In this document: positions 16,365-24,422 of the stretch, piece by piece
Numbering within the stretch: position 1 is the stretch's first letter
Layout: each line of letters begins with the position of its first letter
Source of the DNA: Nocardia aobensis NBRC 100429
GTDB lineage: Bacteria; Actinomycetota; Actinomycetes; Mycobacteriales; Mycobacteriaceae
DNA length: 49,166 nt
Assembly: GCF_000308375.1 (NCBI RefSeq)
Contig: NZ_BAFQ01000196.1
Span: 1-49,166, forward strand
Reading direction: 5' to 3'
The notes under the pieces: generated by a model
Database searches by the model: none
Seen by the model: the letters and a program-made list of their open reading frames with translations, nothing else
Told to the model about the DNA's origin: nothing
Position numbers and translations under genes: made by a program

Positions 16365-17542
16365 CCGCGAGGGTGCGGCCCCCGGTGGCCGACGACGACC
16401 CCTTCGGACCGGACCACCTGCCGTACGGAGTCTTCGCACCGCCCGGCCGGCCGTTCCGCGTGGGCGTCCGGCTCGGCGCATACGTGCTGGATATCGCTGC
16501 GTTACTGGATGATTCGTGCTTCGCGCAACCGACGGTGAACGACTTTCTCGCTCGCGGCCCGCTCCACTGGCACAGCGTGCGCGAACGATTACGGGAAGCC
16601 GCGCGCGGTCCGCTGCCCGCGGAAGCGATTCATTCGCTGGATTCGGTGCGGCTGAAGTTGCCGATATCCATCGGCGACTACGTCGACTTCTACGCCAGTA
16701 TCGACCACGCCACCCGTCTCGGCGGCTTCCTGCGGCCGAACGGTGAAGCGCTGCTGCCGAATTGGCGTCATCTGCCGGTCGGCTATCACGGGCGCGCGGG
16801 CAGCGTAGTGGTCTCGGGCACGCCGGTGCGACGGCCGTTCGGGCAGCGCCGGACCGGCTCGGGCGCACCGGAATTCGCGCCCTCCGCGCGGTTGGACATC
16901 GAAGCGGAACTCGGCTTCGTCGTCGGCGTCGGTTCCGAGGTCGGCACCTCGATCGCGGTGGACGACTTCGCCGATCACGTCTTCGGCGTGGCGCTGGTCA
17001 ACGACTGGTCGGCCCGCGACATCCAGGCGTGGGAGGGACAGCCGCTCGGCCCGTTTCTCGGCAAATCGTTCGCCACCTCGATGGCGGCGTGGATCACTCC
17101 GCTCGCCGCGTTGGAATTCGCCCGGATCGCGGTGCCGGAACAAACACCCGAACCGCTTTCCTACCTACGGGGACAACAGGATTGGGGGTTCGACATCGAC
17201 GTGCGGGTGCACTGGAACGGCGTCGCGGTGAGTGCGCCACCCTATCGCGCGATGTACTGGTCCGCGGCGCAGATGCTGGCCCATCTGACCGTCAACGGCG
17301 CCGGCACCCGGTCCGGCGATCTGTTCGCCTCCGGCACGATCTCGGGACCCGGGCAGGACCAGAGCGGATCGTTCATCGAACTGTCCGGCAACGGCGCCCA
17401 CCCCGTCGACGTCGGCGGCTGTGAGCGGACGTTCCTCGCCGACGGGGATACGGTCCTTCTCACCGCGACGGCCCCCGGCCCGCGCGGCGCGCGGATCGCG
17501 TTGGGTGAGGTCAGCGGCGAGATCCTGCCCGCTCGCCGCTGA
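16361..17542 (+). CDS. fahA: fumarylacetoacetase
   Basis: About 393 residues, the last enzyme of tyrosine degradation, splitting fumarylacetoacetate into fumarate and acetoacetate. Signatures: SIGDYVDFYASIDHATRLG, LPVGYHGRAGSVVVSGTPV (catalytic His), ARLDIEAELGFVVGVG (metal Glu pair), FGVALVNDWSARDIQAWE and GDLFASGTISGP. The GTG at 16361 overlaps the hmgA stop; longer in-frame starts would sit inside hmgA. Length is normal for the family (about 400-420). Confidence 0.92.
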   Translation: MTARVRPPVADDDPFGPDHLPYGVFAPPGRPFRVGVRLGAYVLDIAALLDDSCFAQPTVNDFLARGPLHWHSVRERLREAARGPLPAEAIHSLDSVRLKLPISIGDYVDFYASIDHATRLGGFLRPNGEALLPNWRHLPVGYHGRAGSVVVSGTPVRRPFGQRRTGSGAPEFAPSARLDIEAELGFVVGVGSEVGTSIAVDDFADHVFGVALVNDWSARDIQAWEGQPLGPFLGKSFATSMAAWITPLAALEFARIAVPEQTPEPLSYLRGQQDWGFDIDVRVHWNGVAVSAPPYRAMYWSAAQMLAHLTVNGAGTRSGDLFASGTISGPGQDQSGSFIELSGNGAHPVDVGGCERTFLADGDTVLLTATAPGPRGARIALGEVSGEILPARR

Positions 17543-17575
17543 TCGGCGGAGTGCACCGTCCCGACGAGACTACAA

Positions 17576-17591
17576 TGTGATAGACGTCACA
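17576..17591. promoter_or_regulatory. consensus CRP/cAMP-receptor binding site upstream of fadD15
   Basis: TGTGA-TAGACG-TCACA matches the TGTGA-N6-TCACA consensus at all ten fixed positions. It lies 76 nt before the fadD15 ATG and 34 nt after the fah stop. Mycobacterial CRP (Rv3676) recognises a closely related sequence. Confidence 0.65.
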
Positions 17592-17666
17592 GCACGCGGA
17601 ACGCGGCTTTCCCATCCCGTCCAGTGCGGTGCACATCATCGGCAGCGTGGCTTGTGAGGAGCAGCT

Positions 17667-19460
17667 ATGCGCGAATACAGCCTGCCGGCCCTGCACGAAG
17701 TTCCCCCCGGCACCACACTCGGCGATCTCGTTCACCGCAACGCCGAACAGTATCCCGACGTTGCGGTCATCGCTCGAAAACGCGACTCCCGATGGGAGGA
17801 TCTGACCGCGGTCGAATTCCTCGCCGAGGTGCGAGCGGCGGCCAAAGGCATGATCGCCACCGGTATCGAACCGGGCGACCGGGTGGCGATCATGTCCCGC
17901 ACCCGGTACGAGTGGACACTGCTCGATTTCGCCATCTGGTGTGCCGCGGCCGTCACCGTTCCGGTGTACGAGACGTCCTCCGCAGAACAGGTGCAATGGA
18001 TACTCTCCGATTCCGGAGCCGTCGCGGTGATCACGGAAACCGCCGCGCACACGGCCGTCGTGGGCAAGGTGCAAGAACAGGTGCCCGATCTCGCGCACAT
18101 CTGGGAGATCGAGGCGGACGCGGTCGCCACCCTCGTGCGCACCGGCGCCGAGGTCACCGACGCGGCACTGGACGAACGGCGGTCCGCGATCGCAACGGAC
18201 TCTCTCGCGACCGTCGTCTACACGTCCGGCACCACCGGCCGGCCCAAAGGATGCCGGATCACCCACGGCAACTTCCTCGGCGAACTGAGCAACGCGACCG
18301 CACGCCTGCCGCAGCTGTTCCGCACGGGAGAGTCGTCGGTCCTGCTGTTTCTGCCGCTGGCCCATGTCTTCGGGCGGATCGTCGAGGTGGCCGCCGCGCT
18401 CGTACCGATCAAGATCGGTCATGTCGGCGATGTCAAGAACATCACCGAAGAGCTGGGAACCTTCCGGCCGACGTTGATCCTCGGCGTACCGAGGGTTTTC
18501 GAGAAGGTCTTCAACGCGGCCCGCACGCAGGCGCAGTTGACGCACCGGGGCCGGATCTTCGACATCGCGGCCGATACGGCGATCGCCTACAGCCGAGCCC
18601 TGGACAACGACCACATCCCGCTGGGGCTGCGCTTGCGCCATCAGCTGTTCGACCGTCTGGTGTACCGCAAGCTGCGAGCCGCGCTCGGTGGCCGGGCCAC
18701 GCACGCCCTCTCCGGTGGTGCTCCACTCGGCGAACGGCTGGGGCACTTCTTCCGCGGCGTCGGTTTCACGGTGCTGGAGGGTTACGGACTGACCGAAACC
18801 TCCGGAATCGCCACCTTCAATCCCGACGACCGGCCGAAGATCGGAACCGTCGGCCAGCCGGTGCCGGGCACCACGGTCCGCATCGACGACGACGGCGAAA
18901 TCCTGCTGCGGGGCCCCCAGATGTTCCCCGGCTATTGGAACAACCCCGTGGCCACCGCACACACGTTCCGCGACGACTGGTTCGCCACCGGCGACATCGG
19001 CTCGCTCGACGACGAGGGCTACCTCACCATCACCGGCCGCAAGAAAGAACTCATCGTCACCGCCGGGGGCAAGAACGTCGCCCCGGCGGTGATCGAAGAC
19101 CGCATTCGAGCCCACGCCATCATCGGGGAAGTCGTGGTCGTCGGCGACGCCAAACCTTTCGTCACCTGTCTGGTGACCGTCGACAGCGAGCACTTCCCGA
19201 TCTGGAAGCAGTTGCACGGCAAATCCTCCGAGGCCACCCTCGCCGACCTCAGCTCCGACCCGGAGCTGCTCGACGCGATTCAGGCCGCCGTCGACGACGG
19301 CAACGCGGCCGTATCCCGAGCCGAGGCGGTCCGCAAGTTCAGGCTGCTGCGCACCGAATTCACCGAGGCGAACGGCTATCTCACCCCCTCGCTCAAACTC
19401 AAGCGCAACGTGGTGCTGCGCGACTTCGCCGACGAGATCGACGCACTGTATTCGGCGTGA
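17667..19460 (+). CDS. fadD15: long-chain fatty-acyl-CoA ligase, FadD15 type
   Basis: 597-residue AMP-forming acyl-CoA synthetase. In order: P-loop-like YTSGTTGRPKGCRITHGN (about residues 185-202), LEGYGLTETSGIATFNPDD (about 370-388), FATGDIGSLDDEGYLTITGR (about 439-458) and the catalytic-Lys motif RKKELIVTAGGKNV (about 458-471). C-terminal LKLKRNVVLRDFADEIDALY is typical of FadD15-like ligases. It activates long-chain fatty acids for beta-oxidation or lipid synthesis. GAGGAGC precedes the ATG. The upstream CRP site suggests cAMP control. Confidence 0.92.
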   Translation: MREYSLPALHEVPPGTTLGDLVHRNAEQYPDVAVIARKRDSRWEDLTAVEFLAEVRAAAKGMIATGIEPGDRVAIMSRTRYEWTLLDFAIWCAAAVTVPVYETSSAEQVQWILSDSGAVAVITETAAHTAVVGKVQEQVPDLAHIWEIEADAVATLVRTGAEVTDAALDERRSAIATDSLATVVYTSGTTGRPKGCRITHGNFLGELSNATARLPQLFRTGESSVLLFLPLAHVFGRIVEVAAALVPIKIGHVGDVKNITEELGTFRPTLILGVPRVFEKVFNAARTQAQLTHRGRIFDIAADTAIAYSRALDNDHIPLGLRLRHQLFDRLVYRKLRAALGGRATHALSGGAPLGERLGHFFRGVGFTVLEGYGLTETSGIATFNPDDRPKIGTVGQPVPGTTVRIDDDGEILLRGPQMFPGYWNNPVATAHTFRDDWFATGDIGSLDDEGYLTITGRKKELIVTAGGKNVAPAVIEDRIRAHAIIGEVVVVGDAKPFVTCLVTVDSEHFPIWKQLHGKSSEATLADLSSDPELLDAIQAAVDDGNAAVSRAEAVRKFRLLRTEFTEANGYLTPSLKLKRNVVLRDFADEIDALYSA

Positions 19461-19514
19461 CGCGGCCGGTCGAATCACCGAGTCCGATCCAGGTTCCGAT
19501 GGCAGGGGCAGTGA

Positions 19515-19531
19515 CGCGCCCCACGGGCGCG
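19515..19531 (+). terminator. hairpin after fadD15
   Basis: CGCGCCC (19515-19521) and GGGCGCG (19525-19531) form a 7-bp stem with a CAC loop, 55 nt past the fadD15 stop. It probably separates fadD15 transcription from the thiC leader. Confidence 0.5.
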
Positions 19532-19534
19532 CGG

Positions 19535-19540
19535 TACCCT
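19535..19540 (+). promoter_or_regulatory. candidate -10 of the thiC riboswitch transcript
   Basis: TACCCT fits TANNNT and would start the transcript just before the TPP aptamer. It also lies in a perfect inverted repeat, GGTACCC (19533-19539) / GGGTACC (19546-19552). Confidence 0.35.
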
Positions 19541-19554
19541 CGGCCGGGTACCAC

Positions 19555-19668
19555 ATCGTGCCAACGGGGGCTCGCACCAGCGGGCTGAGAGGACGGCTAG
19601 CCCATTCGGGCGGTTCAGGGCCGTCGACCGTACGAACCTGACCGGGTAATGCCGGCGTAGGGAGGATT
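19555..19668 (+). ncRNA. TPP riboswitch (THI element) upstream of thiC
   Basis: The aptamer core is recognisable: ACGGGGG (19564-19570), CTGAGAGG (19585-19592), then AACCTGACCGGGTAATGCCG (19635-19654) and GCGTAGGGA (19655-19663). The variable arm between them (19593-19634) contains GGCTAGCCC. Thiamine pyrophosphate binding should lower thiC expression. The thiC ribosome site GGGAGG (19660-19665) overlaps the 3' end of the aptamer, so control of translation by hiding this site is likely; no separate terminator hairpin is seen before thiC. Confidence 0.92.
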
Positions 19669-19676
19669 GAGCTCAC

Positions 19677-21308
19677 ATGTCGTCGAACCATGTCACCACG
19701 GGCCCCATCGCGGGCAGCGCAAAGCACTACGAGCAGATCGAAGCCGACGGGACGACCTTGCGCATCCCGGTCCGCCGGATCAACCTGACCAACGGCGAAC
19801 ACTTCGACGTCTACGACACCTCCGGCCCGTACACCGACGATTCGGCCACGATCGACCTGGAGGCCGGACTGCCGAAGCTCCGCGCCGGCTGGACCCAGCC
19901 GGACGTGCCGGGACCGCGTACTCAGCTGGCCTGGGCCAGAGCCGGCGCGATCACCGCCGAGATGCGGTATATCGCTGCGCGCGAAGGTGTTTCGCCGGAA
20001 TTGGTTCGCGACGAGGTGGCCGCCGGCCGGGCCGTGATCCCCGCCAACCACAACCACCCCGAATGTGAGCCGATGATCATCGGCAAGAAGTTCGCGGTGA
20101 AGATCAACGCCAATATCGGCAATTCCGCGGTCACCTCCTCGATCGCCGAAGAGGTGGAGAAGATGGTGTGGGCCACCCGCTGGGGCGCCGACACCATCAT
20201 GGACCTGTCCACCGGTAAGAACATCCACGAGACCCGCGAATGGATCCTGCGGAATTCGCCGGTGCCGGTCGGCACCGTGCCGATCTACCAGGCACTGGAG
20301 AAGGTGAACGGCGATCCGACCCAGCTGACCTGGGAGATCTATCGCGACACCGTGATCGAGCAGGCCGAGCAGGGCGTGGACTACATGACCGTGCACGCGG
20401 GGGTGCTGCTGCGGTACGTTCCGCTGACCGCCAAGCGCGTCACCGGCATCGTCTCGCGCGGCGGTTCGATCATGGCGGCATGGTGTCTGGCTCACCACCA
20501 GGAATCCTTCCTGTACACCAACTTCGCGGAACTGTGCGAGATCCTGGCGAAATACGACATCACCTTCTCGCTCGGCGACGGGTTGCGGCCCGGTTCCATC
20601 GCCGATGCCAACGACGAGGCGCAGTTCGCCGAACTGCGCACGCTCGGCGAGCTGACCAAGATCGCGAAATCGCATGGCGTACAGGTGATGATCGAGGGCC
20701 CGGGCCACGTTCCGATGCACAAGATCGTGGAGAACGTGCGGCTCGAGGAGGAGCTGTGCGAGGAGGCGCCGTTCTACACGCTGGGCCCGCTCGCCACCGA
20801 TATCGCCCCGGCCTACGACCACATCACCTCGGCGATCGGCGCGGCGATCATCGCGCAGGCCGGCACCGCGATGCTCTGCTACGTCACCCCGAAGGAACAT
20901 CTGGGGCTGCCCAATCGCGACGATGTGAAGACCGGCGTCATCACCTACAAGATCGCCGCGCATTCGGCCGATCTCGCCAAGGGGCATCCGCGGGCACAGG
21001 AACGCGACGACGCACTGTCCAAGGCGCGCTTCGAATTCCGCTGGCACGACCAGTTCGCGCTGTCGCTGGATCCCGACACCGCGCGGGAGTACCACGACGA
21101 GACGCTGCCCGCCGAACCCGCCAAGACGGCCCACTTCTGCTCGATGTGCGGTCCGAAGTTCTGTTCGATGCGCATCTCCGCCGATGTGCGCGAGTACGCG
21201 GAGAAGCAGGGGCTCACCGACGTGGAGGCCATCGAGGCCGGTATGGCCGAGAAGTCGGCCGAATTCGCCGAGGCCGGCGGAAAGGTCTATCTGCCCGTCG
21301 TGTCGTGA
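19677..21308 (+). CDS. thiC: phosphomethylpyrimidine synthase ThiC
   Basis: 543-residue radical-SAM enzyme that rearranges aminoimidazole ribotide to hydroxymethylpyrimidine phosphate for thiamine. The C-terminal iron-sulfur motif CSMCGPKFC (CX2CX4C) is intact near residue 487. Other core stretches are NANIGNSAVTSSIAEEVEKM, VTGIVSRGGSIMAAWCLAHH and MIEGPGHVPMHKI. Its leader carries a TPP riboswitch. In M. tuberculosis thiC adjoins thiD; here two TetR cassettes lie between them. Confidence 0.97.
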   Translation: MSSNHVTTGPIAGSAKHYEQIEADGTTLRIPVRRINLTNGEHFDVYDTSGPYTDDSATIDLEAGLPKLRAGWTQPDVPGPRTQLAWARAGAITAEMRYIAAREGVSPELVRDEVAAGRAVIPANHNHPECEPMIIGKKFAVKINANIGNSAVTSSIAEEVEKMVWATRWGADTIMDLSTGKNIHETREWILRNSPVPVGTVPIYQALEKVNGDPTQLTWEIYRDTVIEQAEQGVDYMTVHAGVLLRYVPLTAKRVTGIVSRGGSIMAAWCLAHHQESFLYTNFAELCEILAKYDITFSLGDGLRPGSIADANDEAQFAELRTLGELTKIAKSHGVQVMIEGPGHVPMHKIVENVRLEEELCEEAPFYTLGPLATDIAPAYDHITSAIGAAIIAQAGTAMLCYVTPKEHLGLPNRDDVKTGVITYKIAAHSADLAKGHPRAQERDDALSKARFEFRWHDQFALSLDPDTAREYHDETLPAEPAKTAHFCSMCGPKFCSMRISADVREYAEKQGLTDVEAIEAGMAEKSAEFAEAGGKVYLPVVS

Positions 21309-21353
21309 CAGCGAAAGCTGTTGTGCCGTAACGGCGCTGCCGTTGCGCTGCGT

Positions 21354-21392
21354 GCGCCGACGCCTGCCCGCCGCCAGGGTGCGCGTCGGCGC
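21354..21392. terminator. bidirectional hairpin between thiC and a TetR gene
   Basis: GCGCCGACGC (21354-21363) pairs perfectly with GCGTCGGCGC (21383-21392), with a further CCTG/CAGG pairing possible in the loop. It is placed between convergent genes and probably ends both transcripts. Confidence 0.55.
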
Positions 21393-21424
21393 CGCAGATG
21401 TGCCGCCGGCCCGCGGACGTCAGC

Positions 21425-22066
21425 TCATCGCTCGATGTTCGCGAGCGTCCGGATGCCGGTGAGGATCACGCGGACGCCGTGGTCGAATTCGTCGTTCGGA
21501 TCCATGGCGGACAGCTTCGTGACCAGATTCGCGGTGCGCGGATAACGATCGCGGTCGACCGCCCGGTCGATATGCGAATAGGGGTTGTCGGCGCCGTAAT
21601 CCGCACCGATGCGCGCCTGCTCCTCGATCACGAATCCGACCGTGTAGTGCAGGACGATCGGGAAGACCCACCCCGCCTCGTCGGCGGAGAACCCGGCGTC
21701 CTCCAGCGTGCGTAGGGTCAATTCCATGGTGCGCCACATGGATTCGTCGCTGACGTAGGTACCGGCGAGCAGTCTGCCGCCGTCGCGGTGCCGCAGCATC
21801 GAACTGCGCAGGCGCCCGGCCAGTTCGGCGATCCAGTCCTGCCAGGTCTCGCCCCGGCGCGGCCCCTCCACGCGGTCGACCGCGGCGGCGAAGACCGCGC
21901 GCGCCATCACGTCGAGCAGTTCCTGCTTGTTCTTGACATGCCAGTAGAGCGCCGGCGCCTGCACATCGAGCGCGGACGCCACCTTGCGCATGGTCAGCCC
22001 GTCGAGCCCGGTCTCGTCCAGCAGCTCCAGCGCGGCCGCGCCGATGGCGTTGGCGTCGAGTTTCAT
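21425..22066 (-). CDS. TetR-family regulator (TetR_C type)
   Basis: 213-residue repressor. DNA-binding helices (about residues 5-50) include LELLDETGLDGLTMRKVASA and QAPALYWHVKNKQELLD, the form found in classical TetR. The C-terminal part resembles the TetR_C domain that binds small aromatic or antibiotic ligands. It is divergent from an FAD monooxygenase, with three CTTAAC-type palindromes in the 87-nt gap. It therefore probably represses itself and the monooxygenase until a substrate-like ligand appears. GGAGG precedes the ATG. Confidence 0.92.
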   Translation of the reverse strand: MKLDANAIGAAALELLDETGLDGLTMRKVASALDVQAPALYWHVKNKQELLDVMARAVFAAAVDRVEGPRRGETWQDWIAELAGRLRSSMLRHRDGGRLLAGTYVSDESMWRTMELTLRTLEDAGFSADEAGWVFPIVLHYTVGFVIEEQARIGADYGADNPYSHIDRAVDRDRYPRTANLVTKLSAMDPNDEFDHGVRVILTGIRTLANIER

Positions 22067-22092
22067 CGCACCTCCAGTCGATTGCTTGACAG

Positions 22093-22144
22093 CTTAACAA
22101 TGTTCTGGTGTCCTTAACAGCGTTAAGGGTTTAACGATGTTAAG
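22093..22144. promoter_or_regulatory. three tandem palindromic operators for the TetR/monooxygenase pair
   Basis: Three 15-bp sites share CTTAAC-N3-GTTAAG: CTTAAC-AAT-GTTCTG (22093-22107), CTTAAC-AGC-GTTAAG (22113-22127, perfect and extended by one pair at each end to 22112-22128) and TTTAAC-GAT-GTTAAG (22130-22144). Centres are 20 and 17 bp apart. The last ends 9 nt before the monooxygenase GTG and overlaps its AAGGAG site; the first lies 26 nt from the tetR start. Confidence 0.75.
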
Positions 22145-22153
22145 GAGCGGGGC

Positions 22154-23641
22154 GTGCACACAACGGATGTAGTCGTCGCAGGTGGCGGGCCTACCGGGCT
22201 GATGCTGGCGTACGAATTGCAACTGGCCGGGGTCGCGGTGGAGGTACTGGACGCGCTGCCGGCACGCACCGGCGAATCGCGGGCCGGAGGTATCCACGCG
22301 CGCACCATGGAGATCCTCGACCAGCGCGGTCTGCTCGACGACCTGCTGCGGCAGGGGCGCACACTGCCGCGGGGCCACTTCGGCGGACTCCCGCTCGACT
22401 TCGGCGATTTCCACACCCGCTTCCCGTACACCCTCGCGGTGTTGCAGTCGGTGATCGAGCGCGAACTGGACCGCCACGCGACGGCGGCCGGCGCGCCTGT
22501 GCAATGGGATTCGCCCGTCACCGGATTCCGCCAGGACGATTCCGGGGTCGAGGTCGAGGTCGGCGGGAGCCGTCCGCGTCGGATCCGCGCGGCCTACCTG
22601 GTCGGCTGCGACGGCGGGCGCAGTTCGGTGCGCAAGCTCGCGGGCATCGGCTTCGACGGCACGGACGCGACGGTGACGGGCATGATCGCCGACGTCGAAC
22701 TCACCGCTCCCCCCGCCGAGCTGTTCTTCGGCGCCCGCGGTGCGACCGGCGACTATTCGGTGATCCAGTTCGAGCCCGGGTGGTACCGGTTGATCGCCCA
22801 GTGCCACGACCGGGTGCGCGAGCGCGGCAGCGCCCTGACCTTCGACGAATTCCGCAGCGCGTTCACCGAACTCGCGGGCACCGATTTCGGCATGCACAGC
22901 CCGCGGTGGGTCACCCACTACGGCGATGCCGCCCGGCAGGCCGACCGCTACCGGGTCGGCCGGGTGTTCCTGGCGGGCGACGCCGCGCACATCCATTTCC
23001 CGGCCGGTGGCCAGGGCCAGAATCTGGGGCTGCAGGATGCGGTCAATCTGGGCTGGAAGATCGCGGCCGTGCTGCGCGGCAACGCCTCCGACGCACTGCT
23101 GGACACCTACGAATCCGAACGCCATCCGATCGCCGCGCGCGTACTGCGGAACACGCGCGCTCAGACGGCGCTGTCACGGCCCGGTGCGCATGTGGACGCG
23201 TTGCGCGACAGCATGTCCGATCTTTTCGACATCGACGAGGTGCGCCACCGCCTCGGACTCATGATCACCGCCCTGGACATCCGCTACGACTGCGGGAACG
23301 AGCACCCGCTGTGCGGCCGGCGCGTACCGGATGCCGATATCGCGACCGCCGACGGGCCCACCCGCGTGCACGAGCTGATGCGTTCGGGACGTCCGATTCT
23401 GTTGGTGCGCAACGTGACCGAGATTCCTGATATCAGCGAGTGGAAGGACCGGGTGGACATCGTGTGCGCGTCCGATCCGGCCACCGAATGGATCGTCCCC
23501 GGATCCGGCCCGGTTCCGGCGCCCGTGTACACGCTCATCCGACCTGACGGGTATATCGCTTGGGCCGCAGGCGATTCCACTACCGAGGGACTGAACACCG
23601 CACTTACCGCCTGGGTCGGCCGCGCTTCGGCCGACCGGTGA
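22154..23641 (+). CDS. FAD-dependent monooxygenase (aromatic hydroxylase family)
   Basis: 495-residue group A flavin monooxygenase of the PheA/TfdB type. In order: dinucleotide-binding VVVAGGGPTGLMLAYEL (about residues 7-23), RAGGIHARTMEILDQRGLL (about 41-59), VGCDGGRSSVRKLAG (DG motif, about 153-167) and FLAGDAAHIHFPAGGQGQN (GD motif, about 273-291). A thioredoxin-like C-terminal region follows. Relatives hydroxylate phenols, polyketides or rifamycins, so catabolism or antibiotic inactivation are both possible. The start is GTG at 22154 after AAGGAG. It is under probable TetR control. Confidence 0.9.
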   Translation: MHTTDVVVAGGGPTGLMLAYELQLAGVAVEVLDALPARTGESRAGGIHARTMEILDQRGLLDDLLRQGRTLPRGHFGGLPLDFGDFHTRFPYTLAVLQSVIERELDRHATAAGAPVQWDSPVTGFRQDDSGVEVEVGGSRPRRIRAAYLVGCDGGRSSVRKLAGIGFDGTDATVTGMIADVELTAPPAELFFGARGATGDYSVIQFEPGWYRLIAQCHDRVRERGSALTFDEFRSAFTELAGTDFGMHSPRWVTHYGDAARQADRYRVGRVFLAGDAAHIHFPAGGQGQNLGLQDAVNLGWKIAAVLRGNASDALLDTYESERHPIAARVLRNTRAQTALSRPGAHVDALRDSMSDLFDIDEVRHRLGLMITALDIRYDCGNEHPLCGRRVPDADIATADGPTRVHELMRSGRPILLVRNVTEIPDISEWKDRVDIVCASDPATEWIVPGSGPVPAPVYTLIRPDGYIAWAAGDSTTEGLNTALTAWVGRASADR

Positions 23642-23687
23642 CCCCGGCGGCTACCCAGGCCCCTCGGCACCCGCCGTGGTACCGCTG

Positions 23688-24335
23688 CTACTTCCGGGGC
23701 TGCCAGCGGGCGACGAAATCGTCGGGTTGTGGTGCGGGGCCGGGAAGTTCGCCGGGGGTGCGCAGTCCGTCGAGCAGCAGAGCGAGTATGCGGTGGCGCA
23801 ACTGCGCGGTTCGAGTGGCATCGGGGAGGAGGATCGCGGCGCAAGCCTCCAGGACCAGGCTGAGATCGGCGATCGTCACTCCGTCGCGGACAGCGCCGGA
23901 AACCTGTGCCCGGCGCAGTATTTCCTCGTTCAGCTCCGCGGACCGTTGCACCTGAGGCCCGAACGATTCGTCCGGGGTGAACGTGCCGGCCAGTCGCACG
24001 GTCAGCGAATGCACATCGGCGTCGACCACCCGGCGCAGGAATTCGGCGAGCACGTCGACGTCGGCCGCCGACTCCAGCGCGGCCTCGGCCTCGGCGTTGT
24101 AGCGGCACAAACCCTGGTAGCAGAGGGTGCGCAGCAGTGCCTCCTTACTCGGATAGCGGCGATACAGCGCGCTGATCCCCACTCCGGCCCGCTCGGCGAC
24201 GGCCGAGATCGGGGCGGTCGCATCGGCGAGAAAGACGGCGCGAGCGGCGTCGAGGATGATCCCGTCGTTGCGCGCGGCCTGCGCCTTGCGACCGGGAAGG
24301 GCCTGGTGAGCTGGGGCGTCGGCTGATTTCGGCAT
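23688..24335 (-). CDS. TetR-family transcriptional regulator
   Basis: 215-residue repressor. Helix-turn-helix (about residues 22-68): ILDAARAVFLADATAPISAV, then AERAGVGISALYRRYPSKEA. The C-terminal ligand domain (about 80-205) is unassigned. It is divergent from an epoxide hydrolase with two matching operators in the 87-nt gap. A TAGGCT box 6 nt before the ATG indicates a leaderless transcript. It converges with the FAD monooxygenase. Confidence 0.92.
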   Translation of the reverse strand: MPKSADAPAHQALPGRKAQAARNDGIILDAARAVFLADATAPISAVAERAGVGISALYRRYPSKEALLRTLCYQGLCRYNAEAEAALESAADVDVLAEFLRRVVDADVHSLTVRLAGTFTPDESFGPQVQRSAELNEEILRRAQVSGAVRDGVTIADLSLVLEACAAILLPDATRTAQLRHRILALLLDGLRTPGELPGPAPQPDDFVARWQPRK

Positions 24336-24341
24336 GGTTTC

Positions 24342-24347
24342 AGCCTA
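24342..24347 (-). promoter_or_regulatory. leaderless-type -10 element (TetR gene)
   Basis: TAGGCT on the minus strand, 6 nt before the ATG at 24335. The first operator starts 9 bp upstream of it, so repressor binding should block this promoter. Confidence 0.55.
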
Positions 24348-24355
24348 ACACTTGA

Positions 24356-24405
24356 AACGGAATGATCCGTTCTGATACTGTTCCAGCAGAACGAAACATT
24401 CCGTT
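24356..24405. promoter_or_regulatory. two palindromic operators for the TetR/epoxide hydrolase pair
   Basis: AACGGA-ATGA-TCCGTT (24356-24371) and AACGAA-ACAT-TCCGTT (24390-24405) share AACGRA-N4-TCCGTT, centred 34 bp apart. The first is next to the tetR -10 box; the second lies 17 nt before the epoxide hydrolase ATG, just before its GGGAG site. Confidence 0.75.
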
Positions 24406-24422
24406 CCAAAAGGGAGACGATC

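Noticed and set aside
17511..21134. 1207-codon antisense frame across fadD15 and thiC
   Set aside because: It is the reverse-strand shadow of two well-supported genes and a riboswitch. High GC third positions keep antisense frames open; the translation shows no domain and has shadow-like composition.
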